Part shown: one piece after another, positions 1 through 8,662 of the stretch
Position numbering within the stretch: position 1 is the first letter of the stretch
Layout: every line of letters starts with the position of its first letter
NCBI GenBank assembly: GCA_944390675.1
Contig: CALXQR010000001.1
Coordinates: 248,001 to 312,000, forward strand
Length of the DNA stretch: 64,000 nucleotides
Direction of reading: 5' to 3'
From: an uncultured Burkholderiaceae bacterium
GTDB taxonomy: Bacteria; Pseudomonadota; Gammaproteobacteria; Burkholderiales; Burkholderiaceae_F
The notes under the pieces: model-generated
Database searches by the model: none
Told to the model about the DNA's origin: nothing
What the model saw: the letters and a program-made list of their open reading frames with translations, nothing else
Position numbers and translations under genes: made by a program

Positions 1-287
1 AAGAGCATCTGATAGCCGATCACAGCGACGACAAAGCCGCCGGCGATACGAAGAGCCCCGTAAGAGATACCGAAAAAGGCAAGCAGCAAATTCCCGGCAA
101 GCAAACTGACAAACATAATAATGCCGGCATAGATGGCCGCCCAGAGAGCTTGCGACTTTCTCTGACTTTCATCCATTCCCTGTGTCAGGCTGATGAACAG
201 GGGAATTTTAGAAGGAGGGTTAGTGATCACTAAAAGACTGACCAACCCGCCTAAAAAGTATTGAAAGTGAAATATCTCGAAAGACAT
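1..287 (-). CDS. MarC-family (UPF0056) inner-membrane protein, C-terminus cut by window edge
   Basis: The reverse strand reads in one open frame from an ATG at 287 to the left edge, giving 95 residues without a stop. The start MSFEIFHFQYFLGGLVSLLV, followed by an Asn-Pro-Pro near a helix end and two further hydrophobic helices, fits the MarC family of integral inner-membrane proteins, which usually have about six helices and about 200 residues. Only the first three helices are visible here. The family's transport role is not established. It is divergent from the efflux operon. No strong ribosome binding site is seen before the ATG, so the start could lie elsewhere. Confidence 0.7.
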   Translation of the reverse strand, partial: MSFEIFHFQYFLGGLVSLLVITNPPSKIPLFISLTQGMDESQRKSQALWAAIYAGIIMFVSLLAGNLLLAFFGISYGALRIAGGFVVAVIGYQML

Positions 288-464
288 GACAGATGTTCAA
301 ACGACAAAAGTAAAAAGCGTCGTCATTTTCTCGGTTTTAATTGAAAACTTCACTAGGTAGTAACCCTTATGAGAGTTACATTTTGAAATATTATTTGTCT
401 TAAAGATCAATCAATAAAAACCATTTTTGAGTCTTTTCTGCCATAATGAACGAGCTTTCACTTT

Positions 465-493
465 TTGACTGAATGAACGTTCAGTCATATTTA
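465..493 (+). promoter_or_regulatory. Promoter of the RND efflux operon
   Basis: TTGACT at 465-470 and TATTTA at 488-493 are separated by exactly 17 bp, a good sigma-70 match, and lie 50 bp before the first gene. The spacer is filled by the palindrome described in the next entry, so a bound repressor would directly block RNA polymerase. The call rests on consensus spacing seen in the sequence; the start point is not known. Confidence 0.65.
466..487. promoter_or_regulatory. TetR-type operator palindrome in the efflux promoter
   Basis: Perfect 8-bp arms TGACTGAA and TTCAGTCA flank a 6-bp centre, with an inner TGAA-TGAACG-TTCA core. This resembles operators of AcrR, TtgR and other TetR repressors of RND pumps. 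It covers the -35 edge and the whole spacer of the promoter. The TetR gene at the end of the same operon is the obvious candidate to bind it, giving autoregulation. That pairing is inference. Confidence 0.65.
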
Positions 494-543
494 GTTATTT
501 TTGCCGGATCAATGTCGGCATCGATGTTTGGAGAAAGGTAAAC

Positions 544-1662
544 ATGTTTTCAAAGTTTGCGCCCAAGTACGCAGTGGTGGCCTTATCAGTTGTTGCGGCT
601 TTGTCATTGGCGGGCTGTAAGGGTGAAGCGCCGAGTGCTCAGAGGGGCCCCCAAGAAGTTGGCGTGGTGACGGTCGAGCTGTCGACCCCTGTGATGACAA
701 CGGAGCTTGCTGGACGCACGAGCGCTTATCAAGTGGCCGAAGTTCGTCCTCAGATCAGCGGCATTATTCAAAAAAGAACCTTCACAGAAGGCCAAATGGT
801 AAAAGCGGGTGAACAACTCTACCAAATTGATCCCGCGCTCTACGAAGCCGCTTATGAACAAGCGGTGGCCAATTATGAATTGGCTTTGGCCAATGCCAGA
901 CGTTCTGCCCAGTTGGTAAAGGTCAACGCAGTCAGTAAACAAGATAACGACGCTGCTCAGGCTCAGATGAAAACCGCTCGAGCGGCTATGAAGACGGCCA
1001 AAACCAATTTGGACTACACGAAAGTCGAAAGTCCAATCTCCGGCCGAGTGGGCCGCTCAGAAGTTACGCCGGGAGCTTTGGCCAATGCCTATCAAACGTT
1101 TATGACGACGGTGCAGCAGTTGGATCCGATTTATGTCGACGTTCGTCAAACGAGCTCCGATATGCTGCGCTTAAAGCATGAAATCGCCTCCGGCAAGATT
1201 AAGGCTAAGGACGGTGCAGTTGAGGTTACCGTTTTAATGGAAGATGGTTCTGTTTATCCGCAAAAAGGCAAATTAACTTTTACGGGTGAAGAAGTGGACG
1301 AAGGCACGGGAATGATTAATTTACGTGCGGTCGTACCCAATCCCAATGGCGATCTCTTGCCTGGCATGTTTGTCCGCGCTCGCCTTGAAGAAGGCGCGCG
1401 TCCGGACTCGGTTGTCATTTCTCAGCGCTGTGTGATGCGCGATCCGAAGGGACAAGCCTATGTTTATGTGGTTAAACCCGACAACACTATTGAACAACGC
1501 AATGTGGTTGCCAACCGCGTAGTTGGTACTAATTGGTTGATTGAATCGGGCTTGCAGGCGGGTGAAAAGGTTGTAATTGAAGGCATCGGTAAGGTGCGAA
1601 TTGGCTCACAGGTCAAAATTGCTCAACCGGCCGCTGCCGCCTCAGAGACACCAGCAAAGTAA
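544..1662 (+). CDS. acrA: RND efflux periplasmic adaptor (membrane fusion protein), AcrA/MexA type
   Basis: A 372-residue lipoprotein adaptor linking the inner-membrane RND pump to the outer-membrane channel. The N-terminus has a signal peptide with lipobox LSLAGC (Cys near residue 25), so it should be lipid-anchored and periplasmic. A barrel-sandwich/lipoyl half near residues 60-100 (RPQISGIIQKR), a coiled-coil hairpin about 100-155 and the second lipoyl half (VESPISGRVGRSEVTPG) follow in the usual AcrA order. Length is close to AcrA (about 397). The start follows a GGAGAAAGG stretch. It is the first gene of a four-gene operon and lies 24 bp before the pump gene. Substrate range cannot be read from the sequence. 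Confidence 0.93.
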   Translation: MFSKFAPKYAVVALSVVAALSLAGCKGEAPSAQRGPQEVGVVTVELSTPVMTTELAGRTSAYQVAEVRPQISGIIQKRTFTEGQMVKAGEQLYQIDPALYEAAYEQAVANYELALANARRSAQLVKVNAVSKQDNDAAQAQMKTARAAMKTAKTNLDYTKVESPISGRVGRSEVTPGALANAYQTFMTTVQQLDPIYVDVRQTSSDMLRLKHEIASGKIKAKDGAVEVTVLMEDGSVYPQKGKLTFTGEEVDEGTGMINLRAVVPNPNGDLLPGMFVRARLEEGARPDSVVISQRCVMRDPKGQAYVYVVKPDNTIEQRNVVANRVVGTNWLIESGLQAGEKVVIEGIGKVRIGSQVKIAQPAAAASETPAK

Positions 1663-1686
1663 TTAGACAAGGCAAAGGATTAATTT

Positions 1687-4600
1687 ATGTCTCGATTTTT
1701 TCTAGGACGACCGATTTTCGCCTGGGTGATCGCTATTGTGATCATGTTGGCCGGTATCCTGTCAATTACAAGACTGCCGGTTTCTCAGTATCCGCAGATC
1801 GCGCCTCCCCAGGTAACCATTACGGCTACTTACCCGGGCGCTTCGGCCGAAACGATTGAAAACACGATTACCCAACAGGTCGAACAAGCGATGACCGGTT
1901 TGGACGGCTATTTGTACATGGCCTCCAATTCCGATGCCGGCCGTGTTTCTATCGATATTACCTTTGAAGCGGGCACCGATCCTGATATCGCTCAGGTTCA
2001 GGTTCAAAACCGCTTAAAGACTGTGGAAAACAGTCTGCCGCAAGTGGTGCAGCAGTTAGGCGTGAATGTGGATAAGTCTGCCGCTAACTTCTTGATGGTG
2101 GTGGGCTTTGTCGATAAAAACGGCAAAATGAGCAGCGCTGACCTTTCTGACTACTTGGTCAACAATGTTCAGGAACCGCTTTCCCGTATTACCGGTGTTG
2201 GTGAAGTGGAAGTTTTCGGTAGCTCCTACTCCATGAGAATTTGGTTGGACCCCGAAAAACTTCACAAGTATTCCCTGTCAACGGATGAAATTGTTGCGGC
2301 TATTCAAGAGCAAAACGTACAGGTTTCTTCCGGCGCAATCGGTAACTTGCCTTCTGAATCGCGCTACGAATTGAATGCCACCATTAACTCCATGTCGCTT
2401 TTGGAGACGGTTGCTGACTTCGAAAACATCATGGTGAAAACGTCCATGGACGGTTCACGTGTTTTGATGAAGGATGTCGCCCGCATTGAAATGGGGCAGG
2501 AAAGCTACAACGTTATCGCTCTTTATAACGGCAAAGAATCCACCGGTATGGCTATCAGCTTGGCTTCCGGTGCTAACGCTATGGCAACGAGCGATCGTGT
2601 GAAAGCACGCTTAAATGAGATGCAGGTGAACTTCCCCGATGGGATGGAATGGGTGGTGCCGTTTGATACGACGCCGTTCGTTCGTATTTCTATTCAGGAA
2701 GTGGTCCGCACGCTTTTCGAAGCTATTGTGCTCGTGGTCTGCGTGATGTTCCTGTTCTTGCAGAATTGGCGTGCGACGTTGATTCCGACTATTGCTGTGC
2801 CGGTTGTGCTTTTGGGTACATTCGGTGTGCTCGCGGCGATGGGCTACTCCATTAACGTGCTAACCATGTTTGCTATGGTGCTAGCCATTGGGTTGCTCGT
2901 TGACGACGCCATTGTGGTGGTGGAAAACGTTGAACGTGTGATGCGAACAGAAGGGTTGTCGCCACGAGAGGCAACAGAAAAATCCATGGGGCAGATTCAA
3001 GGCGCTTTGGTGGGTATCGCCATGGTGCTTGCCGCCGTGTTTGTTCCTATGGCTTTCTTCGGTGGCTCGACCGGCATCATTTATCGTCAGTTCTCTGTGA
3101 CGATTGTCTCGGCCATGGTGCTTTCTGTGTTGGTGGCTTTGATTTTGACGCCGGTGCTTTGCGCCTCGCTTTTAAAGCCGATCGATAAGGATCATCACGA
3201 AAACAAGCAGGGCTTTTTCGGCCGTTTTAACCGCGGTTTTGAAAAATTCTCCTTGATGATCCGCACCCAAGTCGGTCTGGCAATTCCGCATACGGTGCGT
3301 ACGCTTTTGGTTTACGCCCTTATTTTAGGCGGCGTGGTGTTTGGTTTTGCGAAGTTGCCTTCGAGCTTTATGCCGGGTGAAGACCAAGGTATTTTGCTTG
3401 CGCAGGTGATTACACCTGCGGGAACTTCTCAACAAAGAACGCAGGAAGTATTGGGTCGTATGAGCCAATATTTCCAAGAAAAAGAAGCTGAAAATGTTGA
3501 ATCAGTGTTTACGGTTTCGGGCTTCTCATTTGGCGGTACCGGGCAAAATACCGGTTTGATGTTCGTACGCTTAAAGGACTGGGGCGAACGCGAAGGTGAC
3601 GGTCAGGATGTTAATTCCATCACGGCACGCGCCATGGCGGAATTCTCTCAGTACAAAGACGCCAATGCCTATGCGTTCCCGCCGCCTGCCGTGCCTGAAT
3701 TAGGTATCGCTGACGGTTTTGATATTTATCTGCAAGCGAGCGCCGGCCAGACTCACGATGAACTGATGGCGGTTCGCAACCAATTTATTGGTTTGGGCAA
3801 TGCTCATCCGCATTTGACCGCTGTGCGTCCGAACGGCATGGAAGATACGCCTCAGCTGCACTTGGATATTGACGTTGAAAAGGCTCGTGCATTAGGCGTG
3901 TCCATCAACTCTGTCAATTCAACGCTGGCGACGGCTTGGGGTAGTACGTATGTCAATGACTTCCTTGATCGAGGTCGTGTGAAGAAGGTTTATGTCCAAG
4001 GTGACAGCCAATTCAGACAAAAACCGGAAGATCTGGGTAAGTGGTATGTGAAAAACAGCGCCGGCGAGATGGTGCCATTTGCTGCCTTCTCATCGACTTC
4101 TTGGAAAAATGGTTCACCGCGCTTGGAACGTTTTAACGGTTTGTCTGCTGTGAACATTCAAGGTAATCCGCGCACGGGCTTTAGCTCAGGTGATGCTTTG
4201 GCTGCTGTAGCTGAAATCGCCGAAAAACTTCCTGCCGGTTACAGCGTGGCTTACACGGGTGTTTCGTATCAGGAACGGGAAGCCGGCGGCCAAGCCGCGC
4301 CTTTGTACGCACTGTCCATTTTGGTGGTGTTCTTGTGCTTGGCGGCTTTGTATGAAAGCTGGTCCATCCCGATCGCTGTGATTTTGGTGATTCCGATGGG
4401 TGTGATCGGTGCGTTGGCACTCACGGGCTTGCGGGGTCTTAATAACGACATTTACTTTCAGGTCGGTTTGATTACAACGATCGGTTTGGTGAGTAAAAAC
4501 GCGATTTTGATTGTGGAATTTGCTAAAGATCTTCATGATACCGGTGAAGATATTGTTCATGCGGCTATCGACGCGGTCCGTCTGCGTCTGCGTCCGATCG

Positions 4601-4956
4601 TGATGACCTCCTTGGCTTTCGGCCTTGGCGTGTTGCCGTTGGCGATGTCTCACGGAGCAGGTTCCGGTGCTCAGAACGCCATTGGTTGGGGCGTGCTGGG
4701 CGGCATGATTACCGGTACGCTTTTGTGTGTGCTCTTTGTGCCGCTTTTCTACGTTATGATTATGCGTGTCTCTGGTAGCGCCAATGAACGTAACGTTGAT
4801 TTGAGGGCAGCGGCCGCTGAAACCGCTTTCGAAGCTAAAGCTCTGAAGAGCGGTGAGTTAACGTTCTATGATCGTGACGACGAGTCTGAGAAAAAAGAAA
4901 ACGGCGCTCCTGCAGAATCGCAGGAAAAACAGCAAGCCGATAAAAAGGGAGAATAA
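1687..4956 (+). CDS. acrB: RND multidrug efflux pump, AcrB/MexB type (HAE1 family)
   Basis: A 1089-residue proton-driven inner-membrane efflux pump. It opens with the family signature SRFFLGRPIFAWVIAI, and the transmembrane helix 4 motif GLLVDDAIVVVEN carries the two adjacent Asp residues of the proton relay. Helix 10 keeps the essential Lys in GLVSKNAILIVEF. Two porter-domain duplications surround the second helix bundle, as in AcrB. Compared with AcrB (about 1049) there is an extra charged C-terminal tail of about 40 residues, rich in Glu, Lys and Ala. It lies between the adaptor and the channel gene, with only 2 bp to the latter, so the three parts should be translated together. Confidence 0.95.
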   Translation: MSRFFLGRPIFAWVIAIVIMLAGILSITRLPVSQYPQIAPPQVTITATYPGASAETIENTITQQVEQAMTGLDGYLYMASNSDAGRVSIDITFEAGTDPDIAQVQVQNRLKTVENSLPQVVQQLGVNVDKSAANFLMVVGFVDKNGKMSSADLSDYLVNNVQEPLSRITGVGEVEVFGSSYSMRIWLDPEKLHKYSLSTDEIVAAIQEQNVQVSSGAIGNLPSESRYELNATINSMSLLETVADFENIMVKTSMDGSRVLMKDVARIEMGQESYNVIALYNGKESTGMAISLASGANAMATSDRVKARLNEMQVNFPDGMEWVVPFDTTPFVRISIQEVVRTLFEAIVLVVCVMFLFLQNWRATLIPTIAVPVVLLGTFGVLAAMGYSINVLTMFAMVLAIGLLVDDAIVVVENVERVMRTEGLSPREATEKSMGQIQGALVGIAMVLAAVFVPMAFFGGSTGIIYRQFSVTIVSAMVLSVLVALILTPVLCASLLKPIDKDHHENKQGFFGRFNRGFEKFSLMIRTQVGLAIPHTVRTLLVYALILGGVVFGFAKLPSSFMPGEDQGILLAQVITPAGTSQQRTQEVLGRMSQYFQEKEAENVESVFTVSGFSFGGTGQNTGLMFVRLKDWGEREGDGQDVNSITARAMAEFSQYKDANAYAFPPPAVPELGIADGFDIYLQASAGQTHDELMAVRNQFIGLGNAHPHLTAVRPNGMEDTPQLHLDIDVEKARALGVSINSVNSTLATAWGSTYVNDFLDRGRVKKVYVQGDSQFRQKPEDLGKWYVKNSAGEMVPFAAFSSTSWKNGSPRLERFNGLSAVNIQGNPRTGFSSGDALAAVAEIAEKLPAGYSVAYTGVSYQEREAGGQAAPLYALSILVVFLCLAALYESWSIPIAVILVIPMGVIGALALTGLRGLNNDIYFQVGLITTIGLVSKNAILIVEFAKDLHDTGEDIVHAAIDAVRLRLRPIVMTSLAFGLGVLPLAMSHGAGSGAQNAIGWGVLGGMITGTLLCVLFVPLFYVMIMRVSGSANERNVDLRAAAAETAFEAKALKSGELTFYDRDDESEKKENGAPAESQEKQQADKKGE

Positions 4957-4958
4957 AC

Positions 4959-6422
4959 ATGCGTAAAACATTTAAATTGTTGCCTTTGGTGGCCGCTTTA
5001 GCCCTGACCGGCTGCATGTCTATGGCTCCCAGTTATGAGCGTCCGCAAGCGCCGATCGTTGACGCTTGGCCCGCAGGGGAAGCCTATGCTGAAGCGAAAC
5101 TCAATCAGCAGGCTTTGCCCGATTGGCACGAATTTTTCACAGACGAGCGTTTGCGCAAAGTCATTGAGTTGACGCTCGAGAACAATCGTGACTACCGCGT
5201 CGCCATGCTCAATGTTCAAAAGATGCGCTATGCGTACAACATCCAGCGTTCGGAATTTTTGCCGAGCATCTCGGGTGTCGGTTCCGGAGAACATTCGGGT
5301 ACGCCGAGAACTTTGAGCGCGACCGGTCAAGACACTGTGAGCCATGTCTACTCCGCCAATTTGGCCATGGCTTCTTATGAGTTGGATCTTTTCGGCCGCA
5401 TTCGCAGTTTGAGCGATGAAGCTTTGAACCAATACTTTGCGACCGAAGAGGCTAGAAAGAGCGCTCGTGTGACACTTATCGCCGAAACGGCCAATATGTG
5501 GCTGCAATTGGGGGCGGATCGTTCGCTTTTGGCTTTTGCAAAAGAAACGCTCGACAGTCAAGAGAAGTCTTATAAGCTTTCTGAAGCAAGCTACAAGGCA
5601 GGCGCCATCAACTTGCTTGAACTCAATCAAGCCAAGCAAATGTACGCAAGCGCTCAAGCCTCTTATGCTTCTTCGCAACGCGCAGTTGCTCAAGACATGA
5701 ACGCGTTGACGCTTTTGGTGGGCACGAGCGTGCCGGAAGATTTGCTTCCCAGTAAGGTCGAAGTAGTGACGTTGGCAGGCGTATTGCCCAAAGGCGTACC
5801 CTCTGAAGTGCTCTTGAACCGTCCTGATATCGCTCAAGCGGAGTACACCTTAATGGCGGCAAACGCTGATATCGGTGCGGCGCGTGCGAATTTCTTCCCG
5901 AGAATTTCTTTGATTGCTTCGGGTGGAACGGGATCCACAGAGCTTGACGATCTCTTTGATGCCGGTACTCGTTTGTGGAGCTTTACGCCGTCAATTTCGT
6001 TGCCGATTTTCACAGGTGGAGCCAATTGGGCAACGCTTCGTGTCTCTGAAACGGAAAGAGACATCGCAGTGGCTGACTACGAAAAGGCGATTCAAACGGC
6101 TTTCCGTGAAGTCGCGGATGCTTTGGCAACCGAAGGAACGATTGAGCGTGAATTAAAGGCAACGCAAGAGTATGCCGATGCGACAAAGACAGCCTATGAG
6201 TTAGCGCAGGCGCGTTACCGTCATGGTTCGGAAAGCTTCCTGACGGTTTTGGATTCGCAGCGTCAATATGTGAGTGCTCAAACGCAATTGGCCGTGGCTC
6301 AGCAGGCCCGCGCGATGAGTTTGGTGACGCTCTACAAGACCTTTGGCGGCGGAGCCGTGGACTTGGATAAAAAGTCCGAAGGGGAAAAAGCCTCGTCCGT
6401 AAAAGTCGAAAACGAGGCTTAA
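4959..6422 (+). CDS. oprM: Outer-membrane efflux channel lipoprotein, OprM/NodT type
   Basis: A 487-residue TolC-like outer-membrane factor. The N-terminus has a signal peptide and lipobox LALTGC (Cys near residue 19), typical of the OprM/NodT branch rather than TolC itself. Two copies of the helical outer-membrane-factor repeat follow; landmarks are DLFGRIR near residue 145, the LNRPDIAQAE segment that opens the second half, and SLPIFTGGAN. An encoded channel inside the pump operon matches the mexAB-oprM layout rather than E. coli acrAB, whose tolC is unlinked. The start overlaps the tail of the pump gene region, with GGGAG just upstream. Confidence 0.93.
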   Translation: MRKTFKLLPLVAALALTGCMSMAPSYERPQAPIVDAWPAGEAYAEAKLNQQALPDWHEFFTDERLRKVIELTLENNRDYRVAMLNVQKMRYAYNIQRSEFLPSISGVGSGEHSGTPRTLSATGQDTVSHVYSANLAMASYELDLFGRIRSLSDEALNQYFATEEARKSARVTLIAETANMWLQLGADRSLLAFAKETLDSQEKSYKLSEASYKAGAINLLELNQAKQMYASAQASYASSQRAVAQDMNALTLLVGTSVPEDLLPSKVEVVTLAGVLPKGVPSEVLLNRPDIAQAEYTLMAANADIGAARANFFPRISLIASGGTGSTELDDLFDAGTRLWSFTPSISLPIFTGGANWATLRVSETERDIAVADYEKAIQTAFREVADALATEGTIERELKATQEYADATKTAYELAQARYRHGSESFLTVLDSQRQYVSAQTQLAVAQQARAMSLVTLYKTFGGGAVDLDKKSEGEKASSVKVENEA

Positions 6423-6424
6423 CC

Positions 6425-7024
6425 ATGACAAAAAATCTTGCTCAGCAGCGCCGTGAGGAAATTATCCGGGCGGCGCACAAATGCTTTATCTCCCGAGGTT
6501 TCCACGCAACGGGAATGGCAGATATCGCTCGTGAATTCGGAATGAGCGCGGGTCATATCTACAATTATTTTCCGAGCAAAACGGCCATTATCGAGGAAGT
6601 GATTTCTCGAGGGATGGAAGACTTCTACAAGAATTCCTGTGCGCTTCAGGAAAGTCAGGAAAGCTACGAGAAGACCCTCGAACAAGTCAGACGGGTATTG
6701 TCCGGTTTTCTGAAGAAAGAACGAGTGGCGCTTTCGCTTGAATTAGTGGCCGAAGCAAGTCACGATCCTGAACTTGAAAAAGTGCTCAGAGAAGCAGATG
6801 TCAAAGCTCGTACGCATCTCAAAGAACTGACCAATCGCGAAGGGAACAGTCCTAAGGATTGGGCCTTGATTGACATGGGAATGGCGACCTTTGAGGGGCT
6901 TGGATTGAGATTTTTAAGAAATCCGGATTTGGATTTCGACGCTGTCTGTGAGATCCTTGCCGAGCGCATTTATATGCCGCGTGAGAAACTCAAACAAAAA
7001 CTCAGAGAGCTTGAGTCGAAATAA
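6425..7024 (+). CDS. TetR-family repressor, probable autoregulator of the efflux operon
   Basis: A 199-residue regulator with an N-terminal TetR helix-turn-helix (residues about 10-55; the recognition part reads MSAGHIYNYFPSK). The C-terminal half has no recognisable ligand domain by eye. It starts 2 bp after the channel gene and is the last gene before a strong terminator, so it is made from the operon it most likely controls. Having the repressor last and in the same direction differs from the divergent acrR arrangement of enterics and implies negative feedback. The palindrome at 466-487 is its likely site. Confidence 0.88.
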   Translation: MTKNLAQQRREEIIRAAHKCFISRGFHATGMADIAREFGMSAGHIYNYFPSKTAIIEEVISRGMEDFYKNSCALQESQESYEKTLEQVRRVLSGFLKKERVALSLELVAEASHDPELEKVLREADVKARTHLKELTNREGNSPKDWALIDMGMATFEGLGLRFLRNPDLDFDAVCEILAERIYMPREKLKQKLRELESK

Positions 7025-7046
7025 GCGCAAAACTTAAAACCTTAAC

Positions 7047-7074
7047 AAAACAGCCGGCATAAGCCGGCTGTTTT
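7047..7074. terminator. Bidirectional intrinsic terminator
   Basis: A perfect 12-bp stem (AAAACAGCCGGC pairing with GCCGGCTGTTTT) with a 4-base loop has an A-run on one side and a T-run on the other. It therefore works on both strands, ending the efflux operon from the left and the protease gene from the right. Confidence 0.92.
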
Positions 7075-7093
7075 GGGTTAAGGGCATTGAATA

Positions 7094-8527
7094 TTATTTC
7101 AGATCAACGGCGATGAAGATGCGGGATTGCTGACGCTGCACCAATAAGGCCACTTTCTCAGCACCGGAGACTGCACGGCGCAGATCTCCGACAGTCTTCA
7201 CGCTCTTGCCGTTGGCGCTCAAAATAATGTCACGGGGCATTAAGCCGGCGCGAGCCGCAGCGGCTCTGACTTCTGTGACGAGCAAACCATTGGTCAGATC
7301 CATTTCCTTTAATTCTTCTTCACTTAAGGCGCGCACAGAAACACCAAGCTTGCCTTGCGTCTGTTTGGCTTCCGTCGGGCTGACGCTGTCTTCAGGATTT
7401 TCAGCAACCGTCACGGTAACTTCTTTTTCCTTCCCATCGCGCAAAATCGTGAGTTTGGCTTGCGTGCCCGGCTTCATTGCGGAAATCTTCACAGGGAGAT
7501 CGTTGGCGCTATTGATGGTCTGACCATTTAATGCGACGACAATGTCACCAACCTTCAAACCGGCCTTTTCACCCGGTTGTCCCTTTTCCAGTTGGGTGAT
7601 AACGGCGCCTCTGGGGGTCTTCAAGCCAAAAGCTTCGGCTAGGTCTTGCGTAACAGCTTGGATACCCACACCGATGCGGCCGCGAATGACTCTGCCGTTT
7701 TCAATCAATTGATCTTTGATTTGAATGGCCAAGTCAATGGGGATGGAGAACGACAACCCCATGAAGCCGCCGGAGGTGGAGAAAATCTGAGAGTTGATGC
7801 CGACCACTTCGCCCTTCATGTTAAAGAGCGGGCCGCCCGAGTTGCCGGGGTTAACAGCAACGTCGGTTTGAATGAAGGGGACGTATTCTTCGGAGGGCAA
7901 AGCGCGGCTTTTAGCCGAAACGATGCCGGCGGTCACTGTATTGTCGAGGCCGAAGGGAGAACCGATAGCGGCAACCCATTCGCCAACCTTCAATTTTTCA
8001 GAGGAACCGATTTTCAAAACCGGCAGATTTTTAGCCTCAATTTTTACGACAGCAATATCAGTCTTCTTATCTAACCCCAAAACCTTGCCGGAGAATTCAC
8101 GATTGTCTGTCAAGCGGATACGAATCTCATCGGCGCCCTCAACCACGTGTGCATTCGTTAGAATGACGCCGTCCGAAGAGATAATAAAGCCGGAACCCGT
8201 GCCGCGTTGTTCAGGCAGGCGTTGCTCTTGAGGGCCGAAGGGAATAATGGGAAAGCCGAAACGGCGGAAGAGTTCAGCCGTGCGGTCGTCCAGTCCCGGG
8301 AATGGGGATTGAACAGTTTGCGTGCGTGCATTGCGAATGGTTGAAATATTGACGACGCCCCTGCCGTTTTCTTCAACAAGTTTTGTGAAATCGGGCAATG
8401 CGGCTTGAGTGCTTGACTCATCGGATGAGAAAAACGGCACCTCAGCTTGAGCAAGCGGACTAAGGGCAAGCGCTGCGGTCATCGCGACCGCAAGAGCAGA
8501 AACTTTCAACGCATTCTTCTTAACCAT
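7094..8527 (-). CDS. degP: Periplasmic Do-family serine protease, DegP/MucD type
   Basis: A 477-residue HtrA protease/chaperone for misfolded envelope proteins. A signal peptide ends near ALAQAEV (residue 28). The trypsin-like domain has the triad His127 (TNAHV), Asp157 (TDIAV) and Ser230 (GNSGG), followed by two PDZ domains at about 280-375 and 395-470. The sequence around the active Ser and the linker resemble the MucD branch. The start is preceded by GGAG 9 bases upstream. It lies downstream of, and in the same direction as, the two-component pair, with a 135-bp gap that could hold its own promoter. An envelope-stress link between the two is plausible but not shown. Confidence 0.93.
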   Translation of the reverse strand: MVKKNALKVSALAVAMTAALALSPLAQAEVPFFSSDESSTQAALPDFTKLVEENGRGVVNISTIRNARTQTVQSPFPGLDDRTAELFRRFGFPIIPFGPQEQRLPEQRGTGSGFIISSDGVILTNAHVVEGADEIRIRLTDNREFSGKVLGLDKKTDIAVVKIEAKNLPVLKIGSSEKLKVGEWVAAIGSPFGLDNTVTAGIVSAKSRALPSEEYVPFIQTDVAVNPGNSGGPLFNMKGEVVGINSQIFSTSGGFMGLSFSIPIDLAIQIKDQLIENGRVIRGRIGVGIQAVTQDLAEAFGLKTPRGAVITQLEKGQPGEKAGLKVGDIVVALNGQTINSANDLPVKISAMKPGTQAKLTILRDGKEKEVTVTVAENPEDSVSPTEAKQTQGKLGVSVRALSEEELKEMDLTNGLLVTEVRAAAARAGLMPRDIILSANGKSVKTVGDLRRAVSGAEKVALLVQRQQSRIFIAVDLK

Positions 8528-8662
8528 GACAAAAATCTCCGATATAAATAACTGGTGGCACTAAAACAGATGCCGAATACAGATGAAACGATAATAAAAA
8601 ACAAGCCTTCTGTGTTTGTCGGGTTGTTTCGATCAACACGAATTTGTAACAAAGACTGGCTC

